A stretch of 64,000 nt of DNA from Rahnella victoriana (lineage in GTDB: Bacteria; Pseudomonadota; Gammaproteobacteria; Enterobacterales; Enterobacteriaceae), in contig NZ_SJOJ01000017.1 of the NCBI RefSeq assembly GCF_004330295.1, positions 31,284 to 95,283 on the forward strand, written 5' to 3'. Of this stretch, positions 22,659 to 31,480 are shown one piece after another (positions within the stretch are counted from its first letter, which is position 1; the number at the start of each line of letters is the position of its first letter). The translations under genes and the position numbers were made by a program. Under the pieces are notes generated by a model. That model did no database searches and had not been told where the DNA came from. It was given only the letters and a program-made list of their open reading frames with translations.

Positions 22659-23480
22659 TCAGATACCGTCGCCGAATTCAAAACCCTGCGCAATACCGTT
22701 GAAATGCTGATCCATATCCATGGAAGGACGCTCGCTTTCCGGCCGCCCGACAATACGCGCGGGTACGCCCGCCGCAGTGGTATGCGCAGGCACTGATTGC
22801 AACACCACCGAACCCGCACCGATTTTTGCCCCAGCCCCCACTTCGATGTTGCCGAGGATTTTCGCACCGGCCCCAATCATCACGCCTTCACGGATTTTAG
22901 GGTGACGATCACCGCAGGTTTTGCCGGTACCGCCGAGGGTGACAGATTGCAGAATCGACACGTCATTTTCGACTACCGCCGTTTCACCGATGACAATCCC
23001 GGTGGCGTGGTCAAACATGATGCCGCAACCAATTCTCGCCGCCGGATGAATATCTACGCCGAATGACACAGAAATCTGATTCTGGAAATAAATCGCCAGC
23101 GCTTTGCGATCCTGCTTCCACAGCCAGTTACCGATACGGTATGCCTGCAGCGCATGGAAACCTTTCAGATACAGCAACGGGGTGGAATATTTGTCGACTG
23201 CCGCATCGCGCTGATGCACCGCCAGAATATCCCGGGCAGCAGAGAGGATCATTTGCTCGTCGTTGCGATAGGCTTCTTCAACCACTTCGCGGATCGCCAT
23301 CGCTGGCATAATCGGGTTGCCCAGCTTGTTGGCCAGAATGTAGCTCAACGCGCCGCCCAACGTTTCGTGTTTAAGTAACGTCGCATGGAAAAAACTGGCC
23401 AGCATCGGTTCACACTCAGCCAGCGCTCGCGCCTCTGATTTGATGTTATTCCAGACCAGTTCTAATTCTTCTAGCGACAT
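22659..23480 (-). CDS. cysE: Serine O-acetyltransferase CysE
   Basis: CysE acetylates L-serine with acetyl-CoA to give O-acetylserine, the first step of cysteine synthesis; it is feedback-inhibited by cysteine and complexes with CysK. An N-terminal helical domain is followed by a left-handed beta helix built from hexapeptide repeats (about residues 140-240). The catalytic region includes FDHATGIVIGETAVV. The C terminus ends in GDGI, whose final Ile inserts into CysK. The ATG at 23480 follows AAGGA by six bases and gives 273 residues, as in E. coli; a GTG one codon upstream is less likely. It is the last gene of the yibN-cysE series. Confidence 0.97.
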   Translation of the reverse strand: MSLEELELVWNNIKSEARALAECEPMLASFFHATLLKHETLGGALSYILANKLGNPIMPAMAIREVVEEAYRNDEQMILSAARDILAVHQRDAAVDKYSTPLLYLKGFHALQAYRIGNWLWKQDRKALAIYFQNQISVSFGVDIHPAARIGCGIMFDHATGIVIGETAVVENDVSILQSVTLGGTGKTCGDRHPKIREGVMIGAGAKILGNIEVGAGAKIGAGSVVLQSVPAHTTAAGVPARIVGRPESERPSMDMDQHFNGIAQGFEFGDGI

Positions 23481-23513
23481 CACTTTTCCTTACGACTTTG
23501 CAAGTTCGGGTAA

Positions 23514-23550
23514 TAAAAAGCCGCCCTGTCGGGAATACAAACAAGGTGGC
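23514..23550 (-). terminator. Terminator-like hairpin between gpsA and cysE
   Basis: Read on the minus strand, GCCACCTTG and CAGGGCGGC pair with one mismatch and one G-T wobble, and are followed by TTTTTATTA. It lies 18 bases past the gpsA stop and 34 bases before the cysE start, so it could lower cysE transcription relative to gpsA. Confidence 0.5.
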
Positions 23551-23567
23551 TATGCTTCAGAGGCCTT

Positions 23568-24587
23568 TCAGTGGCTGTGTTTTTCGTCCTTGCTCGCGCG
23601 GGCCAGCAAACTGATCGCTGCTTCACGCGCATCTTTACCGCAGTACAGCACCTGGTAAATCTGTTCCGTGATCGGCATTTCAACGTTGTTCCGTTGCGCC
23701 AGCGCCCGTACTTCTTTCGTATTGCGATAACCTTCAACAACCTGGCCGATGGTGTCCTGAGCGGTCTGAACATCCTTGCCTTGCCCCAGCATAATACCAA
23801 AGCGACGGTTGCGGGACTGGTTGTCTGTGCAGGTTAACACCAAATCCCCCAGCCCTGCCATGCCCATAAAGGTGGCAGGATCCGCGCCTAACGCGGAACC
23901 CAGACGGGTCATTTCTGCCAGTCCGCGGGTGATCAATGCGGTTCTGGCGTTCGCACCGAAGCCGATACCATCGGACATCCCGGCACCAATCGCAATCACG
24001 TTTTTAATCGCTCCGCCCAGCTGAACGCCGATAAAATCGGGGTTGCTGTAAACGCGGAAGCTTTTGCCGCAATGCAGCAACTGCTGCAAATCTTCGGCGA
24101 AACGGGCATCGGTCGCGGCCAGAGAAATTGCCGTTGGCATGCCTGCCGCCAGTTCTTTGGCAAATGTCGGGCCGGAGACCACGGCTAACGGAATGGCATC
24201 GCCCAGCTCTTCACGGGCGACATCCTGCAACAACCGTCCGGTTTCGGCTTCCAGACCTTTCGTCGCCCACACCACGCGCGCATCCGGGCGTAAATGCGGT
24301 TTCAGCTGACGCAATACGTCGCCAAAGACGTGACTTGGCACCACAACCAGCACATTACGGCTGGCCGCCAGTGCGACAGAAAGATTGGCTTCGAGCAGCA
24401 GATTGTCGGGGAACGGGACATCAGGAAGGAATGCCTGATTACAACGGGCGCGTTGTAATTCGTTGATGTTATCGGGATTGTGTCCCCACAGCACAACGGG
24501 ATGGCCATTTCTGGCAAGAGTAATCGCTAAAGCGGTGCCGTAAGATCCGGCACCGATAACAGTCATTGACGCATTGACGGTTTTCAT
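23568..24587 (-). CDS. gpsA: NAD(P)+-dependent glycerol-3-phosphate dehydrogenase GpsA
   Basis: GpsA reduces dihydroxyacetone phosphate to sn-glycerol 3-phosphate, the backbone for phospholipids. It has 339 residues, as in E. coli. A Rossmann dinucleotide motif ([12 protein letters not shown]) opens the protein. The C-terminal domain has the signature [23 protein letters not shown] with the catalytic lysine region GAIKNVIAI just before it. The ATG overlaps the secB stop by one base (TGATG), indicating translational coupling. Confidence 0.97.
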   Translation of the reverse strand: MKTVNASMTVIGAGSYGTALAITLARNGHPVVLWGHNPDNINELQRARCNQAFLPDVPFPDNLLLEANLSVALAASRNVLVVVPSHVFGDVLRQLKPHLRPDARVVWATKGLEAETGRLLQDVAREELGDAIPLAVVSGPTFAKELAAGMPTAISLAATDARFAEDLQQLLHCGKSFRVYSNPDFIGVQLGGAIKNVIAIGAGMSDGIGFGANARTALITRGLAEMTRLGSALGADPATFMGMAGLGDLVLTCTDNQSRNRRFGIMLGQGKDVQTAQDTIGQVVEGYRNTKEVRALAQRNNVEMPITEQIYQVLYCGKDAREAAISLLARASKDEKHSH

Positions 24588-25057
24588 CAGGCATCCTGAT
24601 GCGGTTCGGCACCTTCGCCTTCAGCTTGCTGTTGCAGATAGTTCATGAACAGCGCGTCAAAGTTAACAGGTGCCAGGTTCAGTTGCGGGAAGGTACCGCG
24701 GGAAACCAGGCTGGTGATGCACTCACGGGCATACGGGAACAGAATGTTCGGGCAATATGCACCCAGGCAATGTGCCATCTGGTTGCCATCGATACCGGAG
24801 ATAGTGAAGATACCGCCTTGCTGGACTTCGCACAGGAACGCGGTTTCGTCGCCCAGTGAAGAGGTCACCGTCACACGCAAGACGACTTCGTATACGCCTT
24901 CCGCCAGCTGGCTGGACGCCGTATCAAGATCTAGTTTAACTTCTGGTTGCCAGTCTTGCTGGAAAACCTGAGGCGCATTTGGCGCTTCAAAAGAGATGTC
25001 TTTGGTGTAGATACGTTGGATCTGGAAAGCCATCTCGGTGTTATTTTGTTCTGACAT
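24587..25057 (-). CDS. secB: Protein-export chaperone SecB
   Basis: SecB is a cytosolic tetrameric chaperone that keeps preproteins unfolded and passes them to SecA. It has 156 residues (155 in E. coli). The fold-defining segments are [19 protein letters not shown] at the N terminus and [20 protein letters not shown] in the core; the acidic C-terminal tail ([11 protein letters not shown]) contacts SecA. Its stop overlaps the gpsA start, and grxC lies 64 bases upstream in the same operon. Confidence 0.97.
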   Translation of the reverse strand: MSEQNNTEMAFQIQRIYTKDISFEAPNAPQVFQQDWQPEVKLDLDTASSQLAEGVYEVVLRVTVTSSLGDETAFLCEVQQGGIFTISGIDGNQMAHCLGAYCPNILFPYARECITSLVSRGTFPQLNLAPVNFDALFMNYLQQQAEGEGAEPHQDA

Positions 25058-25121
25058 GTGAGTAGTACCCTCGGGTTAATAGTCCTTTTAAACGCTTAAT
25101 GAAAAACCGCGGCCGCCTTGT

Positions 25122-25373
25122 TTAACCCAACATCGGGTCAAGGCCACCACGGGCATCAAGCGCATGTAAATCATCGCAACCGCCAACGTGCTGTCCATCG
25201 ATAAAGATCTGAGGAACGGTTGAACGACCGCTGCGGGCGATCATTTTCTCACGTTTATCTGCGTCGCCATCGATAGCGATTTCATCGAATGAAGCCCCTT
25301 TGCTATTGAGCAGGGCTTTCGCACGATGGCAATAAGGGCAGGTTGCCTTGGTATAGATTTCAATTTTAGCCAT
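25122..25373 (-). CDS. grxC: Glutaredoxin 3
   Basis: GrxC is a glutathione-dependent thiol-disulfide oxidoreductase that can supply electrons to ribonucleotide reductase. It has a thioredoxin fold with the CPYC active site (KATCPYCHRAK, residues 11-14 or so), the cis-proline TVPQIFI and the glutathione-binding GGCDDL. The ATG at 25373 follows an AGAGG site and yields 83 residues, equal to E. coli; a GTG three codons upstream overlaps that site. Confidence 0.96.
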   Translation of the reverse strand: MAKIEIYTKATCPYCHRAKALLNSKGASFDEIAIDGDADKREKMIARSGRSTVPQIFIDGQHVGGCDDLHALDARGGLDPMLG

Positions 25374-25425
25374 GGGTTCCACCTCTGGATCTTATATTTT
25401 AGTGCCGTTGCGATTGGCTGAATGC

Positions 25426-25857
25426 TTACTTACCGCGCGCCAGAGGCAGGTTTTCACCGCTCCAGCCGCTGATACCTTCTTTCAAGGTATAAACACGTTC
25501 AAAACCTGCGGTGATCAGGCCTTCTGCCGCAGTGCGGGAAGTCTGGCCGGTCGCACAAACCACGATAACAGGCTGCGCTTTATGTTTAGTCAGTTCACCC
25601 AGGTTGTTGTTTTTAATGTCGGCAGACAGCACGTTATGTGATTCTGCGATGTGGCCTTTGCGGAATTCTTCACGCGCGCGCACATCGACAATAATGGCAT
25701 CTTCTTTGTTGATCAGTCGGGTTGCTTCGCCACGAGTGATCTCTTTCACTTTAGAAAAACGTGTTTTAAAGGTGGTCACAATTACTGCAATCAGTAACGC
25801 AACCCACGCCAGGCTGAGAACCGGATGCGCACTGATGAATGGCATAATATCTTGCAT
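25426..25857 (-). CDS. yibN: Rhodanese-domain membrane protein YibN
   Basis: Inner-membrane protein with one N-terminal helix (about residues 10-30) and a cytosolic rhodanese domain. The domain contains [14 protein letters not shown] and a loop [10 protein letters not shown] with the cysteine expected of an active sulfurtransferase. The physiological substrate is not established. The ATG at 25857 gives 143 residues ([12 protein letters not shown]); an upstream TTG four codons earlier is not supported. It is the first gene of the yibN-grxC-secB-gpsA-cysE series and is divergent from gpmM. Confidence 0.92.
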   Translation of the reverse strand: MQDIMPFISAHPVLSLAWVALLIAVIVTTFKTRFSKVKEITRGEATRLINKEDAIIVDVRAREEFRKGHIAESHNVLSADIKNNNLGELTKHKAQPVIVVCATGQTSRTAAEGLITAGFERVYTLKEGISGWSGENLPLARGK

Positions 25858-26162
25858 GGGGTGTAGCAACTCCCGTCAGTTGGGGGAAAATTCAAGGCTT
25901 CAGAGTATACCTGCGCGTCGGAGCAAATACAGCCAGTAAGCGCGGGCGAATGCCACAAACTGCGGCACGTCTCGGAAAATTAACACGCCTTTATGCCGAA
26001 AGTTAACCCTCACCTCGCCTCATCTTTGATCTCCTCCGGCTATTCCCTTGCAGTGCTGGGGTAAAATCAGGCCGCCCGAATGCCCTTAGCCGCGCCTGTT
26101 CTTGTCCTTTTCAGCTGGCGAGCCTATTGAGCATTTCATCTTTTAAACTGAGGTCAATTGAC
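25858..26162. other. Intergenic region between divergent yibN and gpmM
   Basis: About 305 bases holding both promoters. A TAAAAT box at 26062-26067 is a possible gpmM -10, but no good -35 element is placed correctly for it. No stable hairpin, repeat or additional reading frame with family resemblance was seen. Confidence 0.4.
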
Positions 26163-27707
26163 ATGTCGAGCAACAAAAAACCGATGGTTCTGGTTATTCT
26201 TGATGGCTACGGCCATCGCGAAGAACAACAAGATAACGCGATTCTGAATGCCAAAACCCCCGTCATGGATAAACTGTGGGCCACCTATCCGCATACCCTC
26301 ATCGCTGCTTCCGGGCTGGACGTCGGTCTGCCTGACGGTCAGATGGGTAATTCCGAAGTGGGCCATGTCAATTTAGGCGCAGGCCGTATCGTGTATCAGG
26401 ATCTCACCCGCCTGGACAAAGAAATCAAAGAAGGCGACTTCTTTAATAATAGCGTACTGACCGGCGCTGTAGATCGTGCCGTTACAGCAGGCAAAGCGGT
26501 TCACATTATGGGCCTGTTGTCTGCCGGTGGCGTACACAGTCATGAAGACCACATCATGGCGATGGTCGAACTGGCGCACCGTCGCGGCGCGAAAGCCGTG
26601 TATCTGCACGCCTTCCTCGACGGCCGCGATACACCGCCACGCAGTGCTGAAGCGGCATTGAAACGCTTCTCAGAGAAATTCGCACAACTTGGTACAGGCC
26701 GTATCGCATCTATCGTGGGCCGTTATTACGCCATGGATCGTGATAACCGCTGGGATCGCGTGCAACTGGCTTACGATTTGATGTCACAGGCCAAAGGCGC
26801 ATTCACTGCCGATAACGCACTTGCAGGTCTGCAAGCCGCTTATGCGCGTGATGAAAACGATGAATTTGTTAAACCCACCGTGTTGCAGGCGGCAGGCGAA
26901 GAATCCGCGGCCATCAATGACGGCGATGCTCTGATCTTTATGAACTTCCGCGCTGACCGTGCCCGCGAAATCACCCGCGCCTTTATCAGCCCGGATTTTG
27001 GCGGTTTTACCCGTGAAAAAGTGATTAATTTCGGCGATTTCATCATGCTGACCGAATATGCCGCAGATATTAATGCGGCCTGCGCCTACCCGCCAGCCTC
27101 CCTGAAAAACACGCTGGGCGAATGGCTGATGGCTCACGGTAAAACACAACTGCGAATCTCTGAAACGGAGAAATATGCCCACGTCACCTTCTTCTTTAAC
27201 GGTGGCATGGAAGACTCGTTTGCAGGCGAAGACCGTATTCTGGTTAAATCACCGAATGTGGCGACCTATGACCTGCAACCGGAAATGAGTTCTGCTGAAC
27301 TGACCGAAAAACTGCTGGGCGCGATCAACAGCGGCAAATACGACACCATTATTTGTAACTACCCGAATGGCGACATGGTCGGCCATACCGGTGTTTACGA
27401 GGCGGCGGTCAATGCGGTTGAAGCGCTCGATAATTGCGTGGCTCAGGTTGTCGATGCGGTGAAAGCCGTCGGCGGCCAGTTGCTGATCACTGCTGACCAC
27501 GGTAATGCGGAACAAATGCGTGATCCGGCAACCGGTCAGGCGCATACCGCACACACCAGCCTGCCGGTGCCGCTGATTTATATTGGCGGGGACGCACAAG
27601 CTGTTGAAGGCGGTAAATTGTCTGATATCGCGCCGACCATGCTTTCCCTGATGGGCATGGAAATTCCGGCAGAAATGAGCGGCAAACCGCTGTTTATCGC
27701 CCGCTAA
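26163..27707 (+). CDS. gpmM: 2,3-bisphosphoglycerate-independent phosphoglycerate mutase GpmM
   Basis: GpmM is a manganese enzyme that interconverts 3- and 2-phosphoglycerate through a phosphoserine intermediate. It belongs to the alkaline-phosphatase superfamily. The nucleophile serine lies in [16 protein letters not shown]; metal ligands are in LVILDGYGH and [10 protein letters not shown]. The ATG at 26163 gives 514 residues, as in E. coli; twelve upstream codons in frame are not conserved. It is followed by a terminator before envC. Confidence 0.97.
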   Translation: MSSNKKPMVLVILDGYGHREEQQDNAILNAKTPVMDKLWATYPHTLIAASGLDVGLPDGQMGNSEVGHVNLGAGRIVYQDLTRLDKEIKEGDFFNNSVLTGAVDRAVTAGKAVHIMGLLSAGGVHSHEDHIMAMVELAHRRGAKAVYLHAFLDGRDTPPRSAEAALKRFSEKFAQLGTGRIASIVGRYYAMDRDNRWDRVQLAYDLMSQAKGAFTADNALAGLQAAYARDENDEFVKPTVLQAAGEESAAINDGDALIFMNFRADRAREITRAFISPDFGGFTREKVINFGDFIMLTEYAADINAACAYPPASLKNTLGEWLMAHGKTQLRISETEKYAHVTFFFNGGMEDSFAGEDRILVKSPNVATYDLQPEMSSAELTEKLLGAINSGKYDTIICNYPNGDMVGHTGVYEAAVNAVEALDNCVAQVVDAVKAVGGQLLITADHGNAEQMRDPATGQAHTAHTSLPVPLIYIGGDAQAVEGGKLSDIAPTMLSLMGMEIPAEMSGKPLFIAR

Positions 27708-27728
27708 TTTTTGTTAAAGCAGTGAAAT

Positions 27729-27763
27729 AAAGGCGTGCTGACACCGGTTGGTACGCCTTTTTT
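27729..27763 (+). terminator. Intrinsic terminator of gpmM
   Basis: AAAGGCGT (27729-27736) pairs with ACGCCTTT (27753-27760), extended inward by a G-T wobble and a C-G pair, and followed by a T-run to 27763. It lies 22 bases after the gpmM stop and upstream of the envC start. Confidence 0.8.
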
Positions 27764-27816
27764 GTTTGTGCATCAGCCGGTTGATTAGTGTTACGATACG
27801 AAAAGGGACAGCCATA

Positions 27817-29145
27817 TTGTCTATCATTCACGGTCGACAAGCGGAAAAAAGATTGAGCAAATTCATTCATTTCAGCCTGATGAGAACCCGCCTTTCCGCT
27901 CAGGACAAGGCCGTATCTGCCTTCCCATCTCCAGCCTTATTCCTTTGCGCTTCGTTGCTTTTTCCCGGGGTGAGTGCCCACGCTGACGACAATAAAGATC
28001 AGCTCAAAACCATTCAGCAAAACATTGCGGAAAAAGAAAAAAGCGTCAAACAGCAGAAGCAACAACGCGGCACATTATTGCAGCAGTTACAGGCGCAGGA
28101 AAAAACCATCGCCTCCGCCAGCAGCGAACTTCGTGGCACCCAGTCCACCCTCGCGACGCTGGGAAAAGACATTTCCGGGCTTAATGCGTCCATCGATAAA
28201 TTACAAAAACAGCAAAAGACGCAGGAAACCCTTCTCGCCCGGCAGCTCGATGCCGCCTTCCGCATCGGCCAGCACAAAGGCCTGCAGTTGCTGTTAAGCA
28301 GCGAAGAAAGCGAACGCAGCGAGAGGATCCTCGCTTATTTCGGCTATCTGAATGAATCACGACAGAAAACCATCGAAGAACTGAAACAAACGCGTACCAT
28401 GCTGGCGGAACAGCGGGTCTCTTTGCAGGCCAAACAAACCCGGCAAAAAACGCTGTTAAACGAACAACAAACGCAGCAGCAAAAACTTGAGCAGGCACGC
28501 GCAGCCCGAAAACAAACCCTCACGGCGCTGGAATCCTCATTGCAAAAAGATGAGCAGAGCCTGACGGAATTGCGCGCCAACGAATCCAGCCTGCAAAACA
28601 AAATTGCGGCAGCTGAACGTGCAGCCAAAGCACGGGCGGAAAAAGAAGCACGTGAAGCGGCGGCAGTCAGGGCAAAAGAACAGCAGGCGAAAAAATCGGG
28701 CTCAACCTATAAACCGACCCAAAGCGAACAGTCGCTGATGGCCCGGACGGGCGGTCTGGGAAGGCCATCCGGTCAGAATATGTGGCCTGTTAACGGTTCG
28801 TTGATACACCGCTTCGGCGAACAATTGCAGGGTGAACTACGCTGGAAAGGGATTGTGATTTCAGCCAGAGAAGGCAGTGATGTGCGGGCTATCGCCGACG
28901 GACGCGTCATTCTGGCGGACTGGTTGCAGGGATACGGGCTGGTTGTGGTTATCGATCACGGCAAAGGCGATATGAGTCTGTATGGCTACAATCAGGACGC
29001 GCTGGTCAGCGTGGGCGATCAGGTCAGAAGCGGTCAGGCCATTGCTAAAGTGGGGAACAGCGGCGGACAAGGCCAGCCATCGCTGTATTTTGAAATTCGT
29101 CGTCAGGGCCAGGCAGTTAACCCACAGCCGTGGTTGGGAAGATAG
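27817..29145 (+). CDS. envC: Murein hydrolase activator EnvC
   Basis: EnvC is a periplasmic factor recruited by FtsEX to activate the amidases AmiA and AmiB during septum splitting. A signal peptide ends at PGVSAHA before DDNKDQL. A long coiled coil (to about residue 270 of the precursor) leads to a C-terminal degenerate LytM domain (WPVNGSLIHRFGEQLQGELRW to the end) that lacks the full zinc ligand set, as expected for an activator. The start is uncertain. TTG at 27817 has AAAGGGA at good spacing and gives 442 residues with a long n-region; ATG at 27880 gives a conventional signal peptide (421 residues, near the E. coli 419) but has no ribosome binding site. Confidence 0.93.
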   Translation: MSIIHGRQAEKRLSKFIHFSLMRTRLSAQDKAVSAFPSPALFLCASLLFPGVSAHADDNKDQLKTIQQNIAEKEKSVKQQKQQRGTLLQQLQAQEKTIASASSELRGTQSTLATLGKDISGLNASIDKLQKQQKTQETLLARQLDAAFRIGQHKGLQLLLSSEESERSERILAYFGYLNESRQKTIEELKQTRTMLAEQRVSLQAKQTRQKTLLNEQQTQQQKLEQARAARKQTLTALESSLQKDEQSLTELRANESSLQNKIAAAERAAKARAEKEAREAAAVRAKEQQAKKSGSTYKPTQSEQSLMARTGGLGRPSGQNMWPVNGSLIHRFGEQLQGELRWKGIVISAREGSDVRAIADGRVILADWLQGYGLVVVIDHGKGDMSLYGYNQDALVSVGDQVRSGQAIAKVGNSGGQGQPSLYFEIRRQGQAVNPQPWLGR

Positions 29146-29147
29146 CA

Positions 29148-30071
29148 TTGCGATATAAAAAGTCCGTTTTAGCTGCCCTTTGTGGTACTGCGTTTTTCGT
29201 TTGTCAGGTTCAGGCAGCGAAATTATCCATCCTGATTGATGACTTTGGTTATCGCCAGCATGAGGAAAACCAGGTACTTCAGATGCCAAAAGCGGTATCC
29301 GTCGCGATTTTCCCCAATGCACCTGATTCGCAAATGATGATGAACAAAGCGCATCAGCAAGGCCGTGAAATTCTGATCCACCTGCCGATGGCGCCACTGA
29401 GCAAACAGCCGCTGGAAAAAGATACCCTGACACCGTCCATGAGTGCTGAGCAAGTGAAGCGCATTGTCGATCAGGCTATCAGCAATATCCCTTACGCGAT
29501 TGGCATCAACAACCATATGGGCAGCGCCATGACCTCCAGCCTGACCGGGATGGAAAACGTCATGCAGGCGATGAACGCCCATAACCTGTTCTTCCTCGAC
29601 AGCATGACTATCGGTAATACCCAGTCGGTGAAAGCGGCACAGGGTACGCGGGTAAAAGTCATTAAACGTAACGTGTTTCTGGATGATGTGCAGAACGAAG
29701 CTGAAATCCGCCATCAGTTTGAGCGCGCCATTCAGCTCGCACGCCGGAACGGATATGCCATTGCGATCGGACACCCCCATCCCACTACCGTGAAAGTGCT
29801 GCAACAGATGCTGCCGAATTTGCCTGCCGATATCCAACTGGTCCGCCCGAGCGATCTGCTGAACGAACCTCAGCGCAGCACGCCAGCCGGGAAAACGCCG
29901 CCGCCTGCATCAGCACGTAAACGGATCAGCCTCTGCCGCGTGAAACAACCTCTGCCGCAGATTTATGCCGACAGCATGTTTAAAATCCTCGGCGAAAGTC
30001 TGCAATCTTTACCGGCCGTGCAGTTTGCACAACATCAGTACGCCGTCATGACGACTTTTACCCAGAATTAA
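29148..30071 (+). CDS. yibQ: Divergent polysaccharide deacetylase family protein YibQ
   Basis: Predicted exported protein of the divergent polysaccharide deacetylase (DUF610) family; the substrate is unknown. A signal peptide (LAALCGTAFFVCQVQA) is followed by the deacetylase-like fold with SILIDDFGYR, ILIHLPMAPLS, GINNHMGSAMTS and IAIGHPHPTTV. The aspartate and histidine residues that bind metal in this fold are kept. TTG at 29148 is taken as the start because GGGAAG lies six bases upstream, overlapping the envC stop; a GTG at 29130 lies inside envC. The product has 307 residues. It is probably co-transcribed with envC. Confidence 0.9.
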   Translation: MRYKKSVLAALCGTAFFVCQVQAAKLSILIDDFGYRQHEENQVLQMPKAVSVAIFPNAPDSQMMMNKAHQQGREILIHLPMAPLSKQPLEKDTLTPSMSAEQVKRIVDQAISNIPYAIGINNHMGSAMTSSLTGMENVMQAMNAHNLFFLDSMTIGNTQSVKAAQGTRVKVIKRNVFLDDVQNEAEIRHQFERAIQLARRNGYAIAIGHPHPTTVKVLQQMLPNLPADIQLVRPSDLLNEPQRSTPAGKTPPPASARKRISLCRVKQPLPQIYADSMFKILGESLQSLPAVQFAQHQYAVMTTFTQN

Positions 30072-30254
30072 GGATCCTTCTCATTGATTCGGGCTTAATG
30101 ATATCTGCGGGATAAATACATCCCCGAAGTCCACCCAATATATTGATATGGATGCGGTTACTGACAAGGTTAAATAAGTAGAGGTTATAGACATTGCCTC
30201 TTATAATGAGCATTGCATATTTTTTTTGACCGGACTGAGCAAGGGCGCTAACCG

Positions 30255-31478
30255 ATGGGACAAGATCGATCTAAAATTCTGCTGCTGGATAGCGGCAAGG
30301 AATGGGGAGGCGGAACTAACAGTATGTTAGAACTGCTGAAAAGAATCGATCGTGAACGGTTTGAAATCAGTTGTTGTTTTTACAACGATTACGCCAGAGA
30401 TAACGGCGAAACCATCAGTCAGATATTAAACTCACTGAATGTGCCGGTATTTTTCATTCCTCAGGTTAAACAACCCACATGGGCGAAAATGAGCAAAGAA
30501 GTCCTGAGGACGTTGTTTTTCTTTAGTGCGGGTCTGCGTCAGAAAGCCATCTATTCGATTGATAAAATCTGGCGAATTAACCCAAATATTCGCAAGATCC
30601 ATTCTCTGCTTGAACTGGGTCAGTTCGATATTTTATATATGAACAACCAGCCAAGCTCTAACGTTGAAGGCTATTATTCTACTGAAGGCCTGCCAACAGA
30701 AATCGTGCAACATTGCCGCATTGAGCCGGTGCTGAATCGCGATGTTGTGCGGATCGTTAACCGGTTTTGCCACAGCATTATCTCTGTGTCACAGGGCGTT
30801 CAGGAACAGCTTCTCAAGCGGGGCGTACGCAAAGAATTGTGTTTCACGGTGTTCAACGGCATTGATATCCACCAGCCGTTACCTGATGGCGCAAAAATTC
30901 GCGAAGAATTAGGGGCCACTGATGAGACCTTTATCTTTGGCAGCATCGGATCGCTGATTAACCGCAAGGCGCATCATTTTACCTTACTGGCGCTCGACAA
31001 ATTTAACCGCGCCTTCCCGGAAGCGAAATGGAAGATGGTATTTGTCGGCGAAGGCCCGAATTTACGGCGTCTTATCCAGCAAACTTCCGCGCTGAATATG
31101 ATGGATAAAGTCATATTTACCGGTTTTCAAAGTAATGCGCTGGAATATCTGGCCGCTTTTGATGCCTTTATCTTGGGCTCTAAAAGTGAAGGGCTTCCGC
31201 GTGTCGTTCTGGAATCCATGTTACTGAAAACCCCGGTCATCGGATCAAATGTAACGGGAACGGCCGAACTGATAAGAAATGCAGAAACCGGCATGTTATT
31301 TGAGTATGGCGATGTCGAGATGCTCTTCAATCATATGAAAACGCTGTACCTCAACGCGCATCTGAGACATGAAATTGCAGAACAGGCGAACCTGAATGTT
31401 CGTGATAAATTTGCCATTGAAAAATATGTCTCTGGTGTGGAAACCGTTTTAAGCAGCGTGAAAAAGAAACAAGGCTGA
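30255..31478 (+). CDS. GT4-family glycosyltransferase (lipopolysaccharide-type), acceptor unknown
   Basis: 407-residue GT-B fold glycosyltransferase. The N-terminal domain opens with ILLLDSGKEWGGGTNSMLELL, a glycine-rich acceptor loop. The C-terminal nucleotide-sugar domain contains GSIGSLINRKAHH, FVGEGPNLRRLI and the EX7E-type signature SEGLPRVVLESMLLKTPVI. No membrane helix is evident, so it probably acts at the cytoplasmic membrane face. It lies between yibQ and tdh, together with the next gene (2-base gap), where E. coli has waaH. The link to lipopolysaccharide core is inferred from family and position only. A TATAAT hexamer occurs at 30202-30207 without a good -35 partner. Confidence 0.8.
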   Translation: MGQDRSKILLLDSGKEWGGGTNSMLELLKRIDRERFEISCCFYNDYARDNGETISQILNSLNVPVFFIPQVKQPTWAKMSKEVLRTLFFFSAGLRQKAIYSIDKIWRINPNIRKIHSLLELGQFDILYMNNQPSSNVEGYYSTEGLPTEIVQHCRIEPVLNRDVVRIVNRFCHSIISVSQGVQEQLLKRGVRKELCFTVFNGIDIHQPLPDGAKIREELGATDETFIFGSIGSLINRKAHHFTLLALDKFNRAFPEAKWKMVFVGEGPNLRRLIQQTSALNMMDKVIFTGFQSNALEYLAAFDAFILGSKSEGLPRVVLESMLLKTPVIGSNVTGTAELIRNAETGMLFEYGDVEMLFNHMKTLYLNAHLRHEIAEQANLNVRDKFAIEKYVSGVETVLSSVKKKQG

Positions 31479-31480
31479 AT

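Noticed and set aside
30172-30230. Terminator after yibQ from AGAGG/CCTCT and the T-run near 30221
   Set aside because: The stem is only five pairs with a long loop and is not adjacent to the T-run.
30072-30254. ops/JUMPStart element (GGCGGTAG) for RfaH before the glycosyltransferase pair or the waa genes
   Set aside because: No copy of the ops core was found by eye upstream of 30255, 34949, 42562 or 44903.
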